DNA of 64,000 nucleotides from Streptomyces sp. NBC_00306 (GCF_036169555.1 NZ_CP108032.1:3348001-3412000), one strand, 5' to 3'; numbered from the stretch's first letter, positions 17,799-28,989 are shown. Notes: generated by a model not told the origin, from the sequence alone. Numbers and translations: made by a program.

Positions 17799-19244
17799 GT
17801 GAGCGCCAACCGCCCGGCAGCCGTCGTCGTCCTCGCAGCGGGTGAGGGCACCCGCATGAAGTCGAAGACCCCCAAGGTCCTGCACGAAATCTGCGGGCGT
17901 TCGCTCGTCGGTCACGTCGTCTCCGCCGCGCGTGAGCTGGACCCCGAGCACCTCGTCGTGGTGGTCGGCCACGCGAGTGAGCAGGTCAAGGGCCATCTCA
18001 CCGAGACGTACGCCGGTACCCGCACCGCATTCCAGGCCGAGCAGAACGGCACCGGGCACGCCGTCCGGATGGCGCTCGAGGAGCTCGGGCAGGGCATCGA
18101 CGGGACCGTGGTCGTCGTCTGCGGCGACACTCCCCTTCTCTCCGGCGAGACGCTGACCGCCCTCGCCTCCACGCACTCCGCCGACGGCAACGCCGTGACC
18201 GTGCTGACCGCCGAGGTCCCGGACTCGACCGGCTACGGCCGGATCGTCCGCGACGGCACCGGCGCCGTGACCGGGATCGTCGAGCACAAGGACGCCACCG
18301 ACGAGCAGCGCGCGATCCGGGAGATCAATTCCGGTGTGTTCGCCTTCGACGGGCAGCTGCTCGCGGATGCTCTGGGCAAGGTGCGTACGGACAACAGCCA
18401 GGGCGAGGAGTACCTCACCGATGTGCTCGGCATCCTGCGCGAGGCCGGTCACCGGGTGGGTGCGTCGGTCGCCGGCGATCATCGCGAGATCCTCGGGATC
18501 AACAACCGGGTGCAGCTGGCCGAGGCGCGCCGGCTGCTGAACGAGCGCCTGCTGGAGCGGGCGATGCTGGCGGGTGTGACGGTCGTCGATCCGGGGTCGG
18601 TGCTGATCGATGTGACCGCCACGTTCGAGCCGGACGCGGTCATTCATCCCGGTACGCAGCTGCTGGGGGCCACGCATCTGGCCGAGGGTGCCGAGGTGGG
18701 CCCGAATTCGCGTCTGACGGACACGGTCGTCGGCCGGAACGCGCGCGTGGACAACGCGGTCGCGGTCTCGGCGGAGATCGGCGAGGGCGCTTCGGTGGGT
18801 CCGTACGCGTATCTGCGTCCCGGTAGCCGGCTCGGTACGAAGGCCAAGGCGGGTACGTACGTGGAGATGAAGAACGCGACGATCGGTGAGGGGACGAAGG
18901 TTCCGCATCTGTCGTACGTGGGCGATGCGACGATCGGCGAGTACTCGAACATCGGTGCGGCGAGTGTGTTCGTGAACTACGACGGCGAGGCGAAGCACCA
19001 CACGACGATCGGTTCGCACTGCAAGACGGGTTCGGACAACATGTTTGTGGCTCCTGTCACGGTCGGGGACGGCGCGTACACCGCTGCGGGGTCGGTCATC
19101 ACGAAGGACGTGCCGGCGGGTTCGCTGGCCGTCGCCCGCGGCCAGCAGCGGAATATCGAGGGCTGGGTGGCTCGAAAGCGTCCCGGAAGTGCTGCCGCGC
19201 AGGCGGCCGCGGCGGCAACGGAGCAGGTCGCCGACGGGAACTGA
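17799..19244 (+). CDS. glmU: Bifunctional UDP-N-acetylglucosamine pyrophosphorylase / glucosamine-1-phosphate N-acetyltransferase
   Basis: Makes UDP-GlcNAc for peptidoglycan from glucosamine-1-phosphate, acetyl-CoA and UTP. 481 residues. The N-terminal uridyltransferase carries LAAGEGTRMKSKTPKVLH; the C-terminal half is a left-handed beta-helix of hexapeptide repeats (KNATIGEGTKVPHLSYVGD) with the acetyltransferase residues. GTG at 17799 (VSANRPAAVV) is chosen because the family begins right before this motif and GAAGG precedes it; the frame stays open upstream through the tRNA. Starts the glmU-prs-rplY-pth block. Confidence 0.97.
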   Translation: MSANRPAAVVVLAAGEGTRMKSKTPKVLHEICGRSLVGHVVSAARELDPEHLVVVVGHASEQVKGHLTETYAGTRTAFQAEQNGTGHAVRMALEELGQGIDGTVVVVCGDTPLLSGETLTALASTHSADGNAVTVLTAEVPDSTGYGRIVRDGTGAVTGIVEHKDATDEQRAIREINSGVFAFDGQLLADALGKVRTDNSQGEEYLTDVLGILREAGHRVGASVAGDHREILGINNRVQLAEARRLLNERLLERAMLAGVTVVDPGSVLIDVTATFEPDAVIHPGTQLLGATHLAEGAEVGPNSRLTDTVVGRNARVDNAVAVSAEIGEGASVGPYAYLRPGSRLGTKAKAGTYVEMKNATIGEGTKVPHLSYVGDATIGEYSNIGAASVFVNYDGEAKHHTTIGSHCKTGSDNMFVAPVTVGDGAYTAAGSVITKDVPAGSLAVARGQQRNIEGWVARKRPGSAAAQAAAAATEQVADGN

Positions 19245-19353
19245 CCGGAAACAGGTGCGTCGGACTCGGCGTACGGTGATACGTGCACACAAATTCGGCT
19301 GGCTCGCGCTTCGTGTCTTCGCGGCCAGAGAACACGTCTGAGGAGACAGTGCT

Positions 19354-20331
19354 GTGACCGGGATCAAGACGACCGGCGAGAAGAAGCTGATGCTCTTCTC
19401 CGGCCGCGCCCACCCCGAGCTGGCCGAGGAGGTTGCGCACCAGTTGGGTGTGGGCCTCGTGCCGACGAAGGCCTTCGACTTCGCGAACGGTGAGATCTAC
19501 GTCCGTTTCCAGGAGTCGGCCCGTGGAGCGGACTGCTTCCTGATGCAGAGCCACACGGCTCCCATCAACAAGTGGATCATGGAACAGCTGATCATGATCG
19601 ATGCGCTGAAGCGGGCCTCGGCCCGGAGCATCACCGTGATCATTCCGTCGTACGGCTATGCCCGTCAGGACAAGAAGCACCGTGGCCGTGAGCCCATCTC
19701 GGCCCGTCTGGTCGCCGACCTTCTGAAGACCGCGGGTGCGCACCGCATCCTCACGGTGGACCTGCACACCGACCAGATCCAGGGCTTCTTCGACGGCCCG
19801 GTGGATCATCTGTCGGCGCTGCCGGTGCTGGCGGACTACGTGGGTGCGAAGGTCGACCGCAACAAGCTGACGGTCGTCTCCCCGGACGCGGGCCGGGTTC
19901 GGGTCGCCGACCGCTGGTGCGACCGTCTGGACGCGCCGCTGGCGATCGTGCACAAGCGCCGTGACAAGGACGTCGCGAACCAGGTGACGGTGCACGAGGT
20001 CGTCGGTGAGGTCGAGGGCCGGGTCTGTGTGCTGGTGGACGACATGATCGACACGGGTGGCACGATCTGCGCCGCGGCGGACGCGCTGTTCGCGCACGGT
20101 GCGGAGGACGTCATCGTCACGGCGACGCACGGCATCCTGTCGGGTCCGGCGGCCGACCGTCTGAAGAACTCGAAGGTCAGTGAGTTCGTCCTGACGAACA
20201 CGCTGCCGACGCCGGGTGAGCTGGAACTCGACAAGATCAAGGTGCTGTCGATCGCGCCGACGATCGCGCGTGCGGTGCGTGAGGTGTTCGAGGACGGTTC
20301 GGTGACGAGCCTCTTCGAGGAGCAGGCCTGA
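19354..20331 (+). CDS. prs: Ribose-phosphate pyrophosphokinase
   Basis: Makes PRPP from ribose-5-phosphate and ATP for nucleotide, His and Trp synthesis. 325 residues. The flexible catalytic loop (YARQDKKHRGREPISARL) and PRPP-binding site (VDDMIDTGGT) are intact, and the length is standard for class I enzymes. GTG at 19354 has GAGGAG 9 bases upstream. It lies 109 bases after glmU, a conserved neighbour in actinomycetes, and ends at a strong terminator. Confidence 0.97.
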   Translation: MTGIKTTGEKKLMLFSGRAHPELAEEVAHQLGVGLVPTKAFDFANGEIYVRFQESARGADCFLMQSHTAPINKWIMEQLIMIDALKRASARSITVIIPSYGYARQDKKHRGREPISARLVADLLKTAGAHRILTVDLHTDQIQGFFDGPVDHLSALPVLADYVGAKVDRNKLTVVSPDAGRVRVADRWCDRLDAPLAIVHKRRDKDVANQVTVHEVVGEVEGRVCVLVDDMIDTGGTICAAADALFAHGAEDVIVTATHGILSGPAADRLKNSKVSEFVLTNTLPTPGELELDKIKVLSIAPTIARAVREVFEDGSVTSLFEEQA

Positions 20332-20353
20332 CGGTCTGCCGGTAGTCGCCAAG

Positions 20354-20383
20354 AGGGCCGCACCCCGTGGTGGGTGCGGCCCT
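20354..20383 (+). terminator. Rho-independent terminator after prs
   Basis: Perfect 12-bp stem AGGGCCGCACCC / GGGTGCGGCCCT with a 6-nt loop followed by TTCG, 22 bases after the prs stop. Confidence 0.88.
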
Positions 20384-20417
20384 TTCGCATGCCCGCGTAC
20401 CGGTCCCCGATGATCGA

Positions 20418-20447
20418 TTGGGTGGGAGGGGCGGTGTTGCGTAGACT
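20418..20447 (+). promoter_or_regulatory. Housekeeping-type promoter of rplY
   Basis: TTGGGT at 20418-20423, an 18-base spacer and TAGACT at 20442-20447, located after the prs terminator and about 125 bases before rplY. Fits sigma-HrdB consensus reasonably well. The implied 5' leader is about 115 nt and contains a hairpin. Confidence 0.6.
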
Positions 20448-20470
20448 GTCGAAGTTGCTCGGCGAGGGAG

Positions 20471-20489
20471 GCCGCACTTTCGGTGCGGC
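20471..20489 (+). promoter_or_regulatory. Leader hairpin in the rplY 5' UTR
   Basis: GCCGCAC-TTTCG-GTGCGGC, a 7-bp perfect stem-loop in the untranslated leader between the promoter and the ribosome site. It could be a site for L25 autogenous control or a simple stability element; the sequence alone does not decide. Confidence 0.4.
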
Positions 20490-20571
20490 TGTCCGTTATC
20501 GACGCGCTCTTCGTAGCAGGCCTGTCGTGGCCGGGTGACCACCACAATGTCTGCCTTGACGAGGAGTGCAC

Positions 20572-21168
20572 ATGTCCGAGGTGAAGCTCGCCGCCGCGAC
20601 CCGTACGGAGTTCGGCAAGGGTGCCGCCCGCCGCGTCCGCCGTGACAACCGGGTTCCGGGTGTCCTTTACGGCCACGGCACCGACCCGGTCCACATCACG
20701 CTTCCGGGCCACGAGCTGCTGCTCGCCCTGCGTACGCCGAACGTCCTGATCGCCCTGGACATCGAGGGCAAGAACGAGCTCGCGATCCCGAAGGCCGTCC
20801 AGCGTGACCCGCTGAAGGGCTTCATCGAGCACGTCGACCTGCTGCTCGTGAAGCGCGGCGAGAAGGTCACGGTCGAGATCCCCGTGCACACCGAGGGCGA
20901 GCTCGCCCCGGGTGCCTTCCTCCTCGAGCACGTGCTGAACGCGCTGCCCGTCGAGGCCGAGGCCACGCACATCCCCGAGTCGGTCACGGTGTCCATCGAG
21001 GGCCTGGAGGCCGGTGCCGCCATCCTGGCGAAGGACATCGCGCTGCCGAAGGGCACGACGCTGGCTGTCGAGGACGACACCGTCGTGCTCCAGATCCTGG
21101 CCGCGCAGGCCGAGGAGCCGTCGGGCGAGGAAGAGGCCGCCGAGGGCGACGAGTCGGCCGAGGTCTGA
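20572..21168 (+). CDS. rplY: 50S ribosomal protein L25 (long CTC/TL5 form)
   Basis: Binds 5S rRNA in the central protuberance. 198 residues: an N-terminal L25 domain (KLAAATRTEFGKGAARRVRR, VPGVLYGHG), then the C-terminal TL5/CTC beta domain, and an acidic tail (EEPSGEEEAAEGDESAEV). ATG at 20572 is used because GAGGAG lies about 6 bases ahead; an upstream GTG at 20566 is less well spaced. Long form with acidic tail is usual for actinobacteria. Confidence 0.96.
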   Translation: MSEVKLAAATRTEFGKGAARRVRRDNRVPGVLYGHGTDPVHITLPGHELLLALRTPNVLIALDIEGKNELAIPKAVQRDPLKGFIEHVDLLLVKRGEKVTVEIPVHTEGELAPGAFLLEHVLNALPVEAEATHIPESVTVSIEGLEAGAAILAKDIALPKGTTLAVEDDTVVLQILAAQAEEPSGEEEAAEGDESAEV

Positions 21169-21185
21169 GCCGTAGGCTCTGTGTG

Positions 21186-21215
21186 ACGGGGTGGCGGGCC
21201 TGGCCCGCCACCCCG
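21186..21215 (+). terminator. Terminator after rplY
   Basis: Near-perfect inverted repeat ACGGGGTGGCGGG...CCCGCCACCCCGT (13 bp stem, CCTGG loop) followed by TTTCC, 17 bases after the rplY stop. Confidence 0.88.
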
Positions 21216-21300
21216 TTTCCCTGTCTGTAGGTCGTGCCGCGGCAGTTGTGCCGGCCGTACGCGGCGCGAGCTGTTGGTCATACGAGGAGACGCAGCGCAG

Positions 21301-21894
21301 ATGTCGGACGCGAACGCCCCGTGGCTCGTCGTGGGCCTCGGCAACCCGGGTCCCGGGTATGCCGCCAATCGTCACAATGTCGGTTTCATGGTGGCCGATC
21401 TGCTCGCGGAGCGTATCGGCGGCAGTTTCAAGCGGGCGCAGAAGGCGCAGGCGCAGGTCCTTGAGGGCCGGGTGGGACCGCCGGGTCCGATGGGGCGGCG
21501 GGTGGTGCTGGCGAAGCCGCTGTCGTACATGAATCTGTCGGGCGGTCCGGTGACGGCGCTGCGGGATTTCTACAAGGTGCCGACGGCGAACATCGTGGCG
21601 ATCCATGACGAGCTGGACATCGACTACGGGATGCTGCGGCTGAAGCTGGGTGGCGGGGACAACGGCCACAACGGTCTGAAGTCGATGACGAAGGCGATGG
21701 GCCCGGACTATCACCGGGTGCGTTTCGGGATCGGCCGTCCGCCGGGTCGTATGCAGGTGGCGGATTTCGTGCTGAAGGACTTCTCGTCGGTGGAGCGCAA
21801 GGAGCTGGGCTACTTCGTGGACCGGGCGGCGGACTCGGTGGAGTGTCTGGTGACGGAGGGCCTGGCGCGGGCCCAGAGTACGTACAACGCGTAG
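21301..21894 (+). CDS. pth: Peptidyl-tRNA hydrolase
   Basis: Recycles tRNA from drop-off peptidyl-tRNA. 197 residues. Conserved [18 protein letters not shown] (catalytic His), [16 protein letters not shown] and [12 protein letters not shown] segments are intact. ATG at 21301 is preferred to GTG at 21274 because homologues start just before [10 protein letters not shown] and GAGGAG lies 11 bases upstream. The gene is separated from rplY by a terminator, so it probably has its own promoter in 21216-21300. Confidence 0.97.
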   Translation: MSDANAPWLVVGLGNPGPGYAANRHNVGFMVADLLAERIGGSFKRAQKAQAQVLEGRVGPPGPMGRRVVLAKPLSYMNLSGGPVTALRDFYKVPTANIVAIHDELDIDYGMLRLKLGGGDNGHNGLKSMTKAMGPDYHRVRFGIGRPPGRMQVADFVLKDFSSVERKELGYFVDRAADSVECLVTEGLARAQSTYNA

Positions 21895-22264
21895 GAGCGG
21901 GGCCGACGTCGGCGGCCCGGGTGCACGGGCGCCATGCCCCCGTCCGTCCCGTGCCCCGCTAGCCCGTTGGCGCCGAACTCCGCCTCGCACCGTGGCTGGT
22001 CGCACCGGGTCGCGGGTTCGTGCGACCCGGCTGTTCGCGACGCGGTGCCCCGCGACGCCAAATGCTGGAAGAACCAGGGAAAGCACCTTCCCTACCCACC
22101 CGACCGCACGTCACTCTCACGGGTGAGGTTGGCCCATCGGGCTGGATTCCGGGCGGGTTGGCGGGCATATGCTCGCCGCGACAACCCAGACATGCGACGG
22201 CCCCCGGCCGGGACTCGCAATCCCGATCGAGGGCCTGACCACCGAGGAAGTTAGGCCCTTCCCG
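21895..22264. other. Intergenic region pth to HTH gene with two hairpins
   Basis: No gene recognised. 22005-22030 is a 9-bp stem (CCGGGTCGC / GCGACCCGG) with an 8-nt loop, a possible pth terminator. 22231-22258 is a stem GGGCCTGAC / GTTAGGCCC (one wobble) just before the HTH gene; its loop contains GAGGAAG, the only Shine-Dalgarno-like sequence near the ATG at 22265, so it may affect translation. Confidence 0.45.
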
Positions 22265-23209
22265 ATGGATACCCAGCAGGTTAGCGCGCCCTCGCGCGCC
22301 TCGTCCCGCGTTCCCGGACGCGTCACCGCCTTCGGCGTGATCCACGTCAACGCGGTCCACACCAGCCGCTTCACGATCGTCGGCAACCACCTTGCTCAGC
22401 ACGGTGAGTTGTCCCTCACCGCGATCGGGCTCGCCGTCCACTTCCAGTCGCTGCCCGACGGGGCCAAGATCGGCATCCAGGTACTCGCCGAACGGTTCCC
22501 GGAGAGCGAGGAGCGTATCGCCGCCGCGCTGCGCGAACTGGAGGAGCACGCCTACCTGGAGCGCAGGCGGGAGCGGGTGCCCGGCGGCAAGGTCGTCACG
22601 CGCACGATCTCGTACAACCGGCCGAGCGCCGTGCCGAAGCCCTCTGGGAAGCCCGAGCCACAGGTCGCGCCCGGCCGTCCGGCCGTGGCGGCTCTGCCGC
22701 TGCCCGCCCCGAAGCCGTCCCCTGCGCCCGCGCCGGCACAGCCGCCCACGCGGCCCGACGCACCGCTCACCCCCCCACCGCGGCCCCGGACCGGAACACC
22801 GGCACCTCCGCCCCCGCTGCTCCCCCAGCCGCAGGTCCCCGACCTGGAGCGGCAGCGCGTTGCCACCGACCTCCTCGCCGGGCTCCGCAGGGACGAGCCC
22901 CGGCTGCTTCTGGCCGAGCGCGACATCAGCAGCCTGGCGCCCGCCGTCGCCGCCTGGCTCGAACGCGACACTCACCCCGACGACTTACGCCGCACCCTCG
23001 CTGCCGACCTGCCCGAGCCTCTGAGACATCCGGCGGGGCTCCTCGCGCACCGTCTCACGGTGCTCCTGCCACCGCCGCTCCCTGCCGCGCCACCGGGCGC
23101 CATGGCCAGGGACCCGCTCCAGAACTGCGACCGCTGCGACCGCGCCTTCCGCGCGCCCGTGCCGGGGTGCTGCCGGGGATGTCGTACCGACACGCGGGCC
23201 GCCGCCTGA
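22265..23209 (+). CDS. Winged-helix/zinc-ribbon protein with an in-frame TTA codon
   Basis: 314 residues from ATG at 22265. Residues about 20-110 form a winged-helix unit (LSLTAIGLAVHFQSLPDGAK, LAERFPESEERIAAALRELE, then a VVTRTISYNR wing), similar to replication/plasmid-type HTH proteins common in Streptomyces. Residues 115-195 are Pro-rich. The C-terminus has a Cys cluster (NCDRCDRAF, PGCCRGC), likely zinc-binding. Codon 241 (22985-22987) is TTA, the only in-frame TTA found in the window, which would make full translation depend on the bldA leucyl-tRNA. Function unknown; a developmentally timed DNA-binding protein is plausible. Confidence 0.8.
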   Translation: MDTQQVSAPSRASSRVPGRVTAFGVIHVNAVHTSRFTIVGNHLAQHGELSLTAIGLAVHFQSLPDGAKIGIQVLAERFPESEERIAAALRELEEHAYLERRRERVPGGKVVTRTISYNRPSAVPKPSGKPEPQVAPGRPAVAALPLPAPKPSPAPAPAQPPTRPDAPLTPPPRPRTGTPAPPPPLLPQPQVPDLERQRVATDLLAGLRRDEPRLLLAERDISSLAPAVAAWLERDTHPDDLRRTLAADLPEPLRHPAGLLAHRLTVLLPPPLPAAPPGAMARDPLQNCDRCDRAFRAPVPGCCRGCRTDTRAAA

Positions 23210-23316
23210 CGATCCCTGTCACGGACCTGCCCCGGTACGCGTAGCGCGGCCCTCAGCACACTGACTGACCAGCGAAAGTTGACCATCAGTAGCACTATGG
23301 CCAAGGATCGCGCCCT

Positions 23317-23778
23317 ATGAAGCGGACTGACCTGCTCCTCTACGCCCGCCGTGCCGCGATGGGATGTGTCGCCGTACTGCTGCTGGTGGCCGGTTTCTGG
23401 TCGTCGTGGGGCACGGCGCAGCATGTCCTGCTGGCCAAGGGCCGCGAGCACGGCACGCTCAGGGTCGACCGCTGCGGCGAGGAGACCTGTACCGGACGCT
23501 ACAAGCCGGAGGGTTCACTGCCTGCCCGCGGCGGCATGACGATCGAGAAGTCGGTCGCGGTGAAGAAGGGCGCCGAGCTGCCCGTGGTGGTGAAGCCGGG
23601 TTCCAGCGAACTGGTCCGTACCGGCGCGGGTGGTGCGCTGCACGCGTGGGTTCCGCTCGGTGGGGCGCTGGTGCTGGCGGCGCTGGTCATCGGGGGTGGA
23701 CTGCGGATGACGCGTCTGGCCTGGTCGGCGGCGGCGCTGGGCGGCGCGCTGCTGGTGGGGGCCTTCTTCACGCTGTAG
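23317..23778 (+). CDS. Small membrane protein of unknown function
   Basis: 153 residues. An N-terminal helix (AAMGCVAVLLLVAGFW) is followed by an extracytoplasmic segment of about 80 residues containing two cysteines (RCGEETC), then two C-terminal helices (WVPLGGALVLAALVIGGG and AWSAAALGGALLVGAFF). No family recognised. It stands alone between the HTH gene and ppc. Its stop codon lies inside a degenerate first copy of an 18-bp tandem repeat. Confidence 0.75.
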   Translation: MKRTDLLLYARRAAMGCVAVLLLVAGFWSSWGTAQHVLLAKGREHGTLRVDRCGEETCTGRYKPEGSLPARGGMTIEKSVAVKKGAELPVVVKPGSSELVRTGAGGALHAWVPLGGALVLAALVIGGGLRMTRLAWSAAALGGALLVGAFFTL

Positions 23779-23834
23779 ACGAGCTTCACGCCGTGGTCGG
23801 GCTTCACACCGTGGTCGGGCTTCACGCTGTGGTC
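23763..23834. repeat. 18-bp tandem repeat, four copies, spanning a stop codon
   Basis: Three good copies at 23781-23798, 23799-23816 and 23817-23834 of the type GGGCTTCACRCYGTGGTC, and a degenerate fourth at 23763-23780 that contains the TAG of the upstream gene. The unit looks derived from the end of that gene. Confidence 0.85.
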
Positions 23835-23844
23835 GAGGCCGGCG

Positions 23845-23876
23845 CCGGGCCCTGCGCATCGTCGCGCAGGGCCCGG
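23845..23876. terminator. Bidirectional terminator between the membrane protein gene and ppc
   Basis: Perfect 13-bp stem CCGGGCCCTGCGC / GCGCAGGGCCCGG with a 6-nt loop. Convergent genes end on both sides (23778 and 23887). Confidence 0.85.
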
Positions 23877-23886
23877 TCCCCTGTCG

Positions 23887-26616
<2,730 letters not shown>

Positions 26617-26733
26617 AGGTGCGGCTCCTTGCAGTGTTTGAGCACGTCTGGAGGGGTACTGGAGGCTGCGGACCGCGCTGTCCGACGAGACCCAGGATAG
26701 GTGTCCATTTCCCTGGCGTTGTCCACAGGTCTC

Positions 26734-26763
26734 TTGCCGCGAGGCTCCTCACTGCCATACTTA
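26734..26763 (+). promoter_or_regulatory. Probable promoter of the desaturase-tetR operon
   Basis: TTGCCG at 26734-26739 and, 16-18 bases on, CATACT/TACTTA at 26756-26763. The paired TACG-N4-CGTA palindromes begin at the -10 element, an arrangement suited to repression. Confidence 0.5.
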
Positions 26764-26788
26764 CGATGCCGTAGGTTACGCATCCGTA
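26762..26788 (+). promoter_or_regulatory. Tandem TetR-type operator candidates upstream of the desaturase
   Basis: Two imperfect palindromes, TACGATGCCGTA at 26762-26773 and TACGCATCCGTA at 26777-26788, both of form TACG-N4-CGTA and 15 bases apart, also forming a direct repeat TTACG...CCGTAG. They lie 45-70 bases before the desaturase ATG. The operon's own TetR protein is the obvious candidate ligand-responsive repressor. Confidence 0.65.
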
Positions 26789-26833
26789 GCCCGGCCCTCA
26801 CCGTGCATCTCTCACCCCCCAGGGGACCCCAAA

Positions 26834-27814
26834 ATGACGACAAGCCCCGATCTGCTCGACGACACCCCGAAGCCGACCGCCACTGACGCTCCCTCCGCGA
26901 CCCTCGGTGGCGACAGCAAGAGGTCCATCGAACAGATCACCCTGCTGCTCTTCATCACGGTTCCCTTCATCGCCCTGCTGGCCGCGGTGCCGCTGGCCTG
27001 GGGCTGGGGCGTGAGCTGGCTGGATCTGGGTCTGCTGGTGGCGATGTACTACATCGGCTGCCACGGCATCACGATCGGCTTCCACCGCTACTTCACGCAC
27101 GGCGCCTTCAAGGCCAAGCGGCCGCTGCGGATCGCCCTGGCGATCATGGGATCGCTGGCGGTGGAGGGGCCGCTGGTGCGCTGGGTGGCCGACCACCGCA
27201 AGCACCACAAGTTCTCGGACGCCGAGGGCGACCCGCACTCGCCGTGGCGGTTCGGCGAGACGCTGCCGGCGCTGATGAAGGGCCTGTGGTGGGCCCACAT
27301 CGCGTGGATGTTCGACGAGGAGCGCACGTCGCAGACCAAGTACGCCCCGGACCTGATCAAGGACAAGGCCCTGGTGCGGATCTCGCGCGACTTCATCTTC
27401 TGGACCATGCTCTCGCTCGCCATCCCGCCGATCGTGGGCGGTCTGGTGACGATGTCGTGGTGGGGCGCGTTCACCGCCTTCTTCTGGGGCTCGCTGGTCC
27501 GCGTGGCGCTGCTGCACCACGTGACCTGGTCGATCAACTCGATCTGCCATGCGGTCGGCAAGCGCCCCTTCAAGTCGCGTGACCGCTCGGGCAACGTGTG
27601 GTGGCTCGCGGTGCTGTCGTGCGGCGAGTCCTGGCACAACCTGCACCACGCGGACCCGACCTGTGCACGTCACGGCGTGCTGCGCGGCCAGCTCGACTCC
27701 AGCGCGCGCCTGATCCGCTGGTTCGAGAAGCTCGGCTGGGCCTACGACGTCCGGTGGCCCAGTGCGTCCCGTATCGACGCCCGGCGCAAGGGCGAGCCCG
27801 TAGACGCGGCATGA
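26834..27814 (+). CDS. Membrane fatty acyl-CoA desaturase (delta-9 type)
   Basis: Introduces a double bond into acyl chains using a di-iron centre. 326 residues with four predicted membrane helices and all three histidine boxes: HRYFTH, HRKHH and HNLHH. The spacing matches stearoyl-CoA desaturases such as DesA3. A ferredoxin reductase partner is not adjacent. The gene is preceded by paired operator-like palindromes and ends in an ATGA overlap with a TetR gene, so membrane unsaturation is probably under feedback control by that regulator. Confidence 0.93.
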   Translation: MTTSPDLLDDTPKPTATDAPSATLGGDSKRSIEQITLLLFITVPFIALLAAVPLAWGWGVSWLDLGLLVAMYYIGCHGITIGFHRYFTHGAFKAKRPLRIALAIMGSLAVEGPLVRWVADHRKHHKFSDAEGDPHSPWRFGETLPALMKGLWWAHIAWMFDEERTSQTKYAPDLIKDKALVRISRDFIFWTMLSLAIPPIVGGLVTMSWWGAFTAFFWGSLVRVALLHHVTWSINSICHAVGKRPFKSRDRSGNVWWLAVLSCGESWHNLHHADPTCARHGVLRGQLDSSARLIRWFEKLGWAYDVRWPSASRIDARRKGEPVDAA

Positions 27815-28494
27815 TTGACGACGTGGCGATCGACGGCGGCAGCAGCGGTACGGAGAAGAACCGGTCATCCAGGCGGGCCCGCCGGGTGCGGATGACCGGG
27901 GCGCAGCGTCGCGAACAGCTGCTGGACATCGGTCGCACCTTGTTCGCCGAGAAGGGCTTCGAGGGCACGTCGGTCGAGGAGATCGCGGCGAAGGCCGGTG
28001 TTTCCAAGCCGGTGGTCTACGAGCACTTCGGCGGCAAGGAGGGGCTGTACGCGGTGGTGGTGGACCGCGAGATGCGTCAGCTGCTCGACATGGTGACCGG
28101 CGCGCTGACCGCCGGTCACCCCCGTGAGCTGCTGGAACAGGCGGCGTTCGCCCTTCTCGACTACATCGAGACCTACACGGACGGGTTCCGCATTCTGGTG
28201 CGGGACTCCCCCGTGGCCCAGTCGACGGGCACGTTCGCCTCGCTCATCAGCGACATCGCCACCCAGGTCGAGGACATCCTGGGAATGGAGTTCAAGAACC
28301 GGGGGTTCGACCCGAAGCTGGCTCCGCTCTACGCCCAGGCGCTGGTGGGCATGGTGGCGCTGACGGGTCAGTGGTGGCTGGACGCGCGCCGTCCCAAGAA
28401 GGCCGAGGTCGCCGCGCATCTGGTGAATCTTGCTTGGCATGGACTTGACGGTCTGGAGCCGAAGCCGCGATTGATAGGGCACCGGAAGAGCTGA
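27811..28494 (+). CDS. TetR-family regulator, probable repressor of the desaturase operon
   Basis: 227 residues. N-terminal HTH (TLFAEKGFEGTSVEEIAAKAGVSKP then VVYEHFGGKEGLYAVVV) at about residues 40-85; the remainder is helical ligand domain. It starts with ATG at 27811, sharing four bases (ATGA) with the desaturase stop, so the two are one operon. By family knowledge the ligand could be an acyl-CoA; that is inference. Confidence 0.92.
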   Translation: MIDDVAIDGGSSGTEKNRSSRRARRVRMTGAQRREQLLDIGRTLFAEKGFEGTSVEEIAAKAGVSKPVVYEHFGGKEGLYAVVVDREMRQLLDMVTGALTAGHPRELLEQAAFALLDYIETYTDGFRILVRDSPVAQSTGTFASLISDIATQVEDILGMEFKNRGFDPKLAPLYAQALVGMVALTGQWWLDARRPKKAEVAAHLVNLAWHGLDGLEPKPRLIGHRKS

Positions 28495-28583
28495 TCGGCC
28501 CGCCCGAAACCGCCGGGCCCGAAACCGCCCGCCCGGAACCCACCGCCTTCGATCACGCCGAAGGGCTGATCCCTACGCCCCGT

Positions 28584-28614
28584 CGCCCCGTCACCGGACA
28601 GGGCTGACGGGGCG
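28584..28614. terminator. Bidirectional terminator between tetR and the VOC gene
   Basis: Stem CGCCCCGTCA / TGACGGGGCG (10 bp) with an 11-nt loop, located between convergent stops at 28494 and 28624. Confidence 0.75.
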
Positions 28615-28623
28615 CCGCGGTTT

Positions 28624-28989
28624 CTACGGGGTGACCGGTTGCAGGAATTCCAGCCGGTTGCCGACGGGGTCCTCGGAGTAGAAGCGCCGGTGGCCGGGGA
28701 GCGCGTCGTCCCAGACCACCGCCGCGCCGTGCTCCTCCAGGCGCGCGGCGTACGCCTCGATGTCCGACACCCGCAGACCGGGATGCGCTTTGCGGGCAGG
28801 GCGGAAGTCCGCCTCGATGCCCAGGTGCAGCTGGACGGCGCCCCGTGCGAACCAGCAGCCGCCGCGGGCGGCGAGCACCGGCGGCTTGGGAATCTCCGTC
28901 ATGCCGAGGACATCCGTGTAATAGGTGCGCAGCGCGTCCTCGGAGCCGGGTGGCGCGGCCAGTTGGACATGGTCGACGGCGGTGAGCAT
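28624..28989 (-). CDS. VOC (glyoxalase/bleomycin-resistance fold) protein
   Basis: 121 residues, one VOC domain: LTAVDHVQLAAPPGSEDALR, YYTDVLGM, and the C-terminal FYSEDPVGNRLEFLQP with a metal-type Glu. ATG at 28989 overlaps the tam stop (TGATG) and GGAAGG lies 7 bases upstream; GTG at 28992 is possible. The coupling with the tam-like methyltransferase suggests a common small-molecule substrate, but no activity can be assigned. Confidence 0.88.
   Translation of the reverse strand: MLTAVDHVQLAAPPGSEDALRTYYTDVLGMTEIPKPPVLAARGGCWFARGAVQLHLGIEADFRPARKAHPGLRVSDIEAYAARLEEHGAAVVWDDALPGHRRFYSEDPVGNRLEFLQPVTP

Noticed and set aside
19099..22086. 995-codon minus-strand frame across glmU, prs, rplY and pth
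   Set aside because: It covers four certain plus-strand genes and terminators and has no plausible product.
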